64,000 bases of DNA from Ceraceosorus guamensis (lineage: Eukaryota > Basidiomycota > Exobasidiomycetes > Ceraceosorales > Ceraceosoraceae). This document shows, piece by piece, positions 61,587 to 64,000 of the stretch. Every line of letters begins with the position of its first letter. Within the stretch, counting starts at the first letter, position 1. The stretch covers positions 573,533 to 637,532 of the forward strand of contig NW_020290001.1 in the NCBI RefSeq assembly GCF_003144195.1, in the 5' to 3' direction. The notes under the pieces were generated by a model, which was not told the origin of the DNA, made no database searches, and was given only the letters and a program-made list of their open reading frames with translations. The position numbers and the translations under genes were made by a program.

Positions 61587-63239
61587 ATGCCTGCTCTTCA
61601 CTGCGAAACCTCTGACCGCAAGGCGCAAAGGCAGGTGGCGGGAGCATCGACTCAGAGTGCTGCACATGTTCAAGGCAGACTACCTTCAGCTACCTCTTCT
61701 CTGCGCGTGCAGCTCCCTTCGACACCAAGCGATCATCAAGATCGACGAGCTTCGAGCTCATCATCGACGCTCCTCGCTGCGCAGCAATCACAACCTGAAT
61801 ACGATCAGGGCCAGTCGGACGCGGCAGTGCTTACCTCCTCCATCCTTGCAGCTCAAGTAGAAGCGCGTTCCCAGCTCTACACGCACGAGAAGCTGGTTGA
61901 TGGAGTCTCTTCAGACATCCTACGACAAATGCTCACCGTCGGACGTCGTTTCGTCCCACCAGACGATCAGAGCGACTCCACGCATGAAGAAGCTCCGGAA
62001 GGCAATTTTGGAAAGATTATCCGTTCCCTGTTCTTGGCGGTCTTGGAAGAGAGGCACGCCTTGGCACTCTGCGCTTATCCAGCTTGCAGATCCACACCGT
62101 GTCGTCCACGCCGCCCAGCTGACAAGTATGGCTCTTCGTCCCGCTCTCCATCGTCGTACCGCATCAACCGGCACACGCACTCCATCGAGCCCGAAACGAG
62201 GCTCGAAGTGGGAGGAGCGTGGACCTTTTGCTCGGATGCTTGTTGGGCGAGAGCTACGTGGATCAGGCGCTGGATACTCGGCGATGATGGGCACGATCAG
62301 CCTTCCGGTCAGCCATCCAACTTGCTGCTCGGCGGCAATGCGAGCGGTGGCAGGTGGGAAGTCTGTGATGATACCCAGCAAAGTATAGAGTTGCTCGAGG
62401 ATCTGGAAGCAAGAGGCGAAGTGCAATTGCCCGCGGGCCAGTCTAGCACTGTGCCCATACAACAACAAGAGAACAATCTGTCAGAATCGCCCTCAACCAG
62501 AGAGGCACGAGAAGCGGATAGACTCGTGCGCAGCAATACGGCTCGCAATGCAAGTGCCAATGCGCTCGCATCTCGAGCAACAGCCACTCCACTTCCTCCG
62601 CGCTCTGACAGACCGCGTAATCCAAAATTGCCGAGAGGGATGTCTACCGTGCGAAGAACACCACCAAGGGGCCGTGCAGGCATTGCAACAGCTTCAGAGA
62701 TGACAGCAACAGGCGCGTCGACCGCTGCTGGAAGCAGCAAAGGCGAAGATGCGGGAAGCGCCCTGCCGCAAACCTCTCAGAGTGTTCGAGATGTACGCTC
62801 GCCGACCACACGAATCTCGCGAGGTCCCAATTTCGAGAGACCCGAATCCACACTGCTGCTCGTCAGCCGCAATGAACCCAAGGACGTCTCTTCCATATTT
62901 GGCGATCTTCGCATTGTAGAGCGTGGAAGGGATCCACAAGAAGCTACGGTCGGATTGTCCCAGCACCTAGCAATTTCCGACGGGGAGGGTAAGCGTGGAG
63001 CGGGTGACGAAGCTCAAGAGCCTTTGCAGGGCGCAATGCGTCCTCCCAGTGTACGAGCGCAGGAGGAGGAGGAGGAGGAGGAGGAGGAGGAAGAGGAGCT
63101 GGAGAAGATGTTGGCCAGCCAAAGAGCGGAGGAAGAACGAGGCGCTTTGAGCGGGCATACCAGCGAGGATCTGTGGGACTTCGCAAAGCTGGCTCGCAAA
63201 CAGATGAATGAGGAACCGAAAAGGGAAGACGTTCCGTAG
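61587..63239 (+). CDS. RTR1: RNA polymerase II CTD phosphatase, RTR1/RPAP2 family (550 aa)
   Basis: Zinc-binding protein of the Rtr1/RPAP2 family, which removes Ser5 phosphate from the Pol II C-terminal domain and helps polymerase import. Intronless. I start at the ATG at 61587, as upstream there is only GTG. The domain is at residues about 140-230: LFLAVLEERHALALCAYPAC supplies Cys162 and Cys167, YRINRHTHSIEP follows, and AWTFCSDACWARATWIRRW supplies Cys215 and Cys219, the expected zinc ligands. The C-terminal 300 residues are Ser/Arg-rich, with a run of about 13 glutamates (bases 63063-63100) and a conserved-looking end SEDLWDFAKLARKQM. Confidence 0.88.
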   Translation: MPALHCETSDRKAQRQVAGASTQSAAHVQGRLPSATSSLRVQLPSTPSDHQDRRASSSSSTLLAAQQSQPEYDQGQSDAAVLTSSILAAQVEARSQLYTHEKLVDGVSSDILRQMLTVGRRFVPPDDQSDSTHEEAPEGNFGKIIRSLFLAVLEERHALALCAYPACRSTPCRPRRPADKYGSSSRSPSSYRINRHTHSIEPETRLEVGGAWTFCSDACWARATWIRRWILGDDGHDQPSGQPSNLLLGGNASGGRWEVCDDTQQSIELLEDLEARGEVQLPAGQSSTVPIQQQENNLSESPSTREAREADRLVRSNTARNASANALASRATATPLPPRSDRPRNPKLPRGMSTVRRTPPRGRAGIATASEMTATGASTAAGSSKGEDAGSALPQTSQSVRDVRSPTTRISRGPNFERPESTLLLVSRNEPKDVSSIFGDLRIVERGRDPQEATVGLSQHLAISDGEGKRGAGDEAQEPLQGAMRPPSVRAQEEEEEEEEEEEELEKMLASQRAEEERGALSGHTSEDLWDFAKLARKQMNEEPKREDVP

Positions 63240-63539
63240 ACAAGTGCGCAAGAGACACTGCACAATAGAATTGTGGATGCATCAGTTGCTTGCGTGAGAG
63301 TGTGCGCAAAGTGCAGCCTCGATGAGCTACGGTCATCACATTTACAAAAGAGGGACCCTACACAGAATCGATGTCTCAGGCGTGATGTGTGCGCCCCAAG
63401 GGTGACCGCGCGATGCCTGACACTTACGTTGCGACCTCAACAAGCACATTGACAGTTCAGGACTCGAGCCGTTCAAGTGTGTGGAGCACAGTATGGCATT
63501 GCGTGTGACGACAGTGGCCCGCTGAAAATGGACTGACAT
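63240..63539. other. 3' flank of RTR1
   Basis: About 300 bases with the same composition as the rest of the fungal sequence and no recognised structure. The character of the sequence changes at about 63540. Confidence 0.5.
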
Positions 63540-63575
63540 AAAAAAAAGCCCGCCGTCTCCGAAGAGACGACGGGC
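63540..63575 (-). terminator. hairpin 1, intrinsic-terminator-like (minus strand)
   Basis: On the minus strand a 12-bp stem (arms 63575-63564 and 63559-63548) closes a UUCG tetraloop and is followed by eight Us. The only non-Watson-Crick pair is a U-G wobble, which on the plus strand would be a C-A mismatch, so the structure belongs to the minus-strand RNA. The form is that of a bacterial or phage rho-independent terminator, which is unexpected in fungal nuclear DNA. Confidence 0.7.
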
Positions 63576-63668
63576 AGAAGGAGTTTCTGAATGACGACAC
63601 TACTCTTTGAATAGTCATGAGAAGTAGTAGTAGTAGTCGGGGGTTGCCATTCAATCAAAAAAAATGGC

Positions 63669-63707
63669 AAAAAAAAAAAGCCCGCCGCCTCCGAAGAGGC
63701 GACGGGC
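63669..63707 (-). terminator. hairpin 2, intrinsic-terminator-like (minus strand)
   Basis: Second copy of the same hairpin 132 bases away (arms 63707-63696 and 63691-63680), again with a UUCG loop and followed by about eleven Us. It differs from hairpin 1 by a compensatory change: the A-U pair at 63567/63556 is G-C here (63699/63688). Conservation of pairing rather than sequence argues for function at RNA level. Confidence 0.72.
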
Positions 63708-63755
63708 TAGAAAAAATAAAGGGTTAAACCTTTTTTTTTTTTGGAGATGAAAAAG

Positions 63756-64000
63756 TCAAAGGGTTTGAAACCCATTATAAGGGGGAACAGTCCAACCTCT
63801 TAATGTTGAGAGGCGTCGGAGTGAGACTGCTTTGTCGATGTTGTCGAGTTGTTCTAATGCCACGTCGTGTCGAATAGAGGAAGAAAGAAACGAACGATAC
63901 AAATACAATGGCCCACCAAGGATCGGGAGAAACCGCGAATTATGGGGAATCGCCATGCCGAAACCACGAAACCAAAAGCCGAATCCGATCCTCCCTCTGC
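63756..64000 (-). CDS. C-terminal part of an unidentified protein, cut by the window edge
   Basis: A minus-strand frame is open from the right edge (64000) to the stop at 63756, about 80 codons, with an internal ATG at 63956. It is hydrophobic and aromatic near the edge (GFWFRGFGMAIPHNSRFLP), then ALEQLDNIDKAVSLRRLSTL and a WTVPPYNGFQTL end. No family was recognised. It points straight into the two terminator-like hairpins, which suggests a gene plus its terminators as in prokaryotic or phage DNA. It could equally be a chance frame. Confidence 0.35.
   Translation of the reverse strand, partial: RGRIGFGFWFRGFGMAIPHNSRFLPILGGPLYLYRSFLSSSIRHDVALEQLDNIDKAVSLRRLSTLRGWTVPPYNGFQTL

Overview
The window reads as nuclear DNA of a fungus, most likely a basidiomycete and possibly Ustilaginomycotina. 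The basis is moderately GC-rich sequence; compact genes carrying many 65-155 nt introns whose donors are mostly GTGAGT; a standard fungal beta-tubulin; mitochondrial EF-Tu, G6PDH and Sec61-beta encoded by nuclear intron-rich genes; and long low-complexity Ser/Ala/Pro extensions. The class assignment is inference only. No rRNA, tRNA, transposon or CRISPR array was recognised.

Layout. 0.8-1.8 kb: a Ser/Pro-rich unknown (-). 4.0-5.1 kb: a WrbA-type NAD(P)H:quinone oxidoreductase with a TATA promoter and a 10-nt micro-exon. 6.1-15.8 kb: two paralogous Tgl2/bacterial-type lipases (+) flanking a divergent cytochrome P450 (-). 15.9-17.6 kb: a LACTB2-type metallo-beta-lactamase nuclease (-), divergent from an ADHFE1-type hydroxyacid-oxoacid transhydrogenase (18.2-20.0 kb, +). 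20.2-24.1 kb: a BRE4/aromatic-acid-exporter-like membrane protein (-). 24.8-26.6 kb: an arrestin-like protein (-). 26.6-28.8 kb: microsatellite-rich spacer. 28.8-30.9 kb: a TPR protein (-), divergent from a COQ3-like methyltransferase (31.2-32.7 kb, +). 33.1-35.1 kb: an unknown Ser-rich protein (-). 35.1-39.9 kb: a gene-poor interval. 39.9-40.7 kb: Sec61-beta (-), divergent from mitochondrial EF-Tu (41.4-43.2 kb, +). 44.2-47.6 kb: an eight-exon Zn2Cys6 regulator. 49.4-51.4 kb: beta-tubulin (+). 52.6-54.7 kb: glucose-6-phosphate dehydrogenase (-). 56.6-59.6 kb: a PTC7-type PP2C phosphatase (-). 61.6-63.2 kb: RTR1/RPAP2 CTD phosphatase (+). The last ~460 bases look different: AT-richer, with two hairpins that, read on the minus strand, have the form of intrinsic terminators (UUCG tetraloop plus U tract) downstream of an ORF entering from the right edge.

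Several products are mitochondrial by family (EF-Tu, COQ3-like, ADHFE1, PTC7, LACTB2-like, Tgl2-like lipases). COQ3 and PTC7 both act on coenzyme Q synthesis in yeast. Otherwise the genes look like ordinary housekeeping neighbours rather than one pathway.

All exon models were made by eye from splice motifs, phase bookkeeping and family motifs. Phase was checked arithmetically for every multi-exon gene. The most unusual signals are the terminal hairpins, the micro-exon, the tiny-exon Sec61-beta gene, and three dispersed intergenic motif families.
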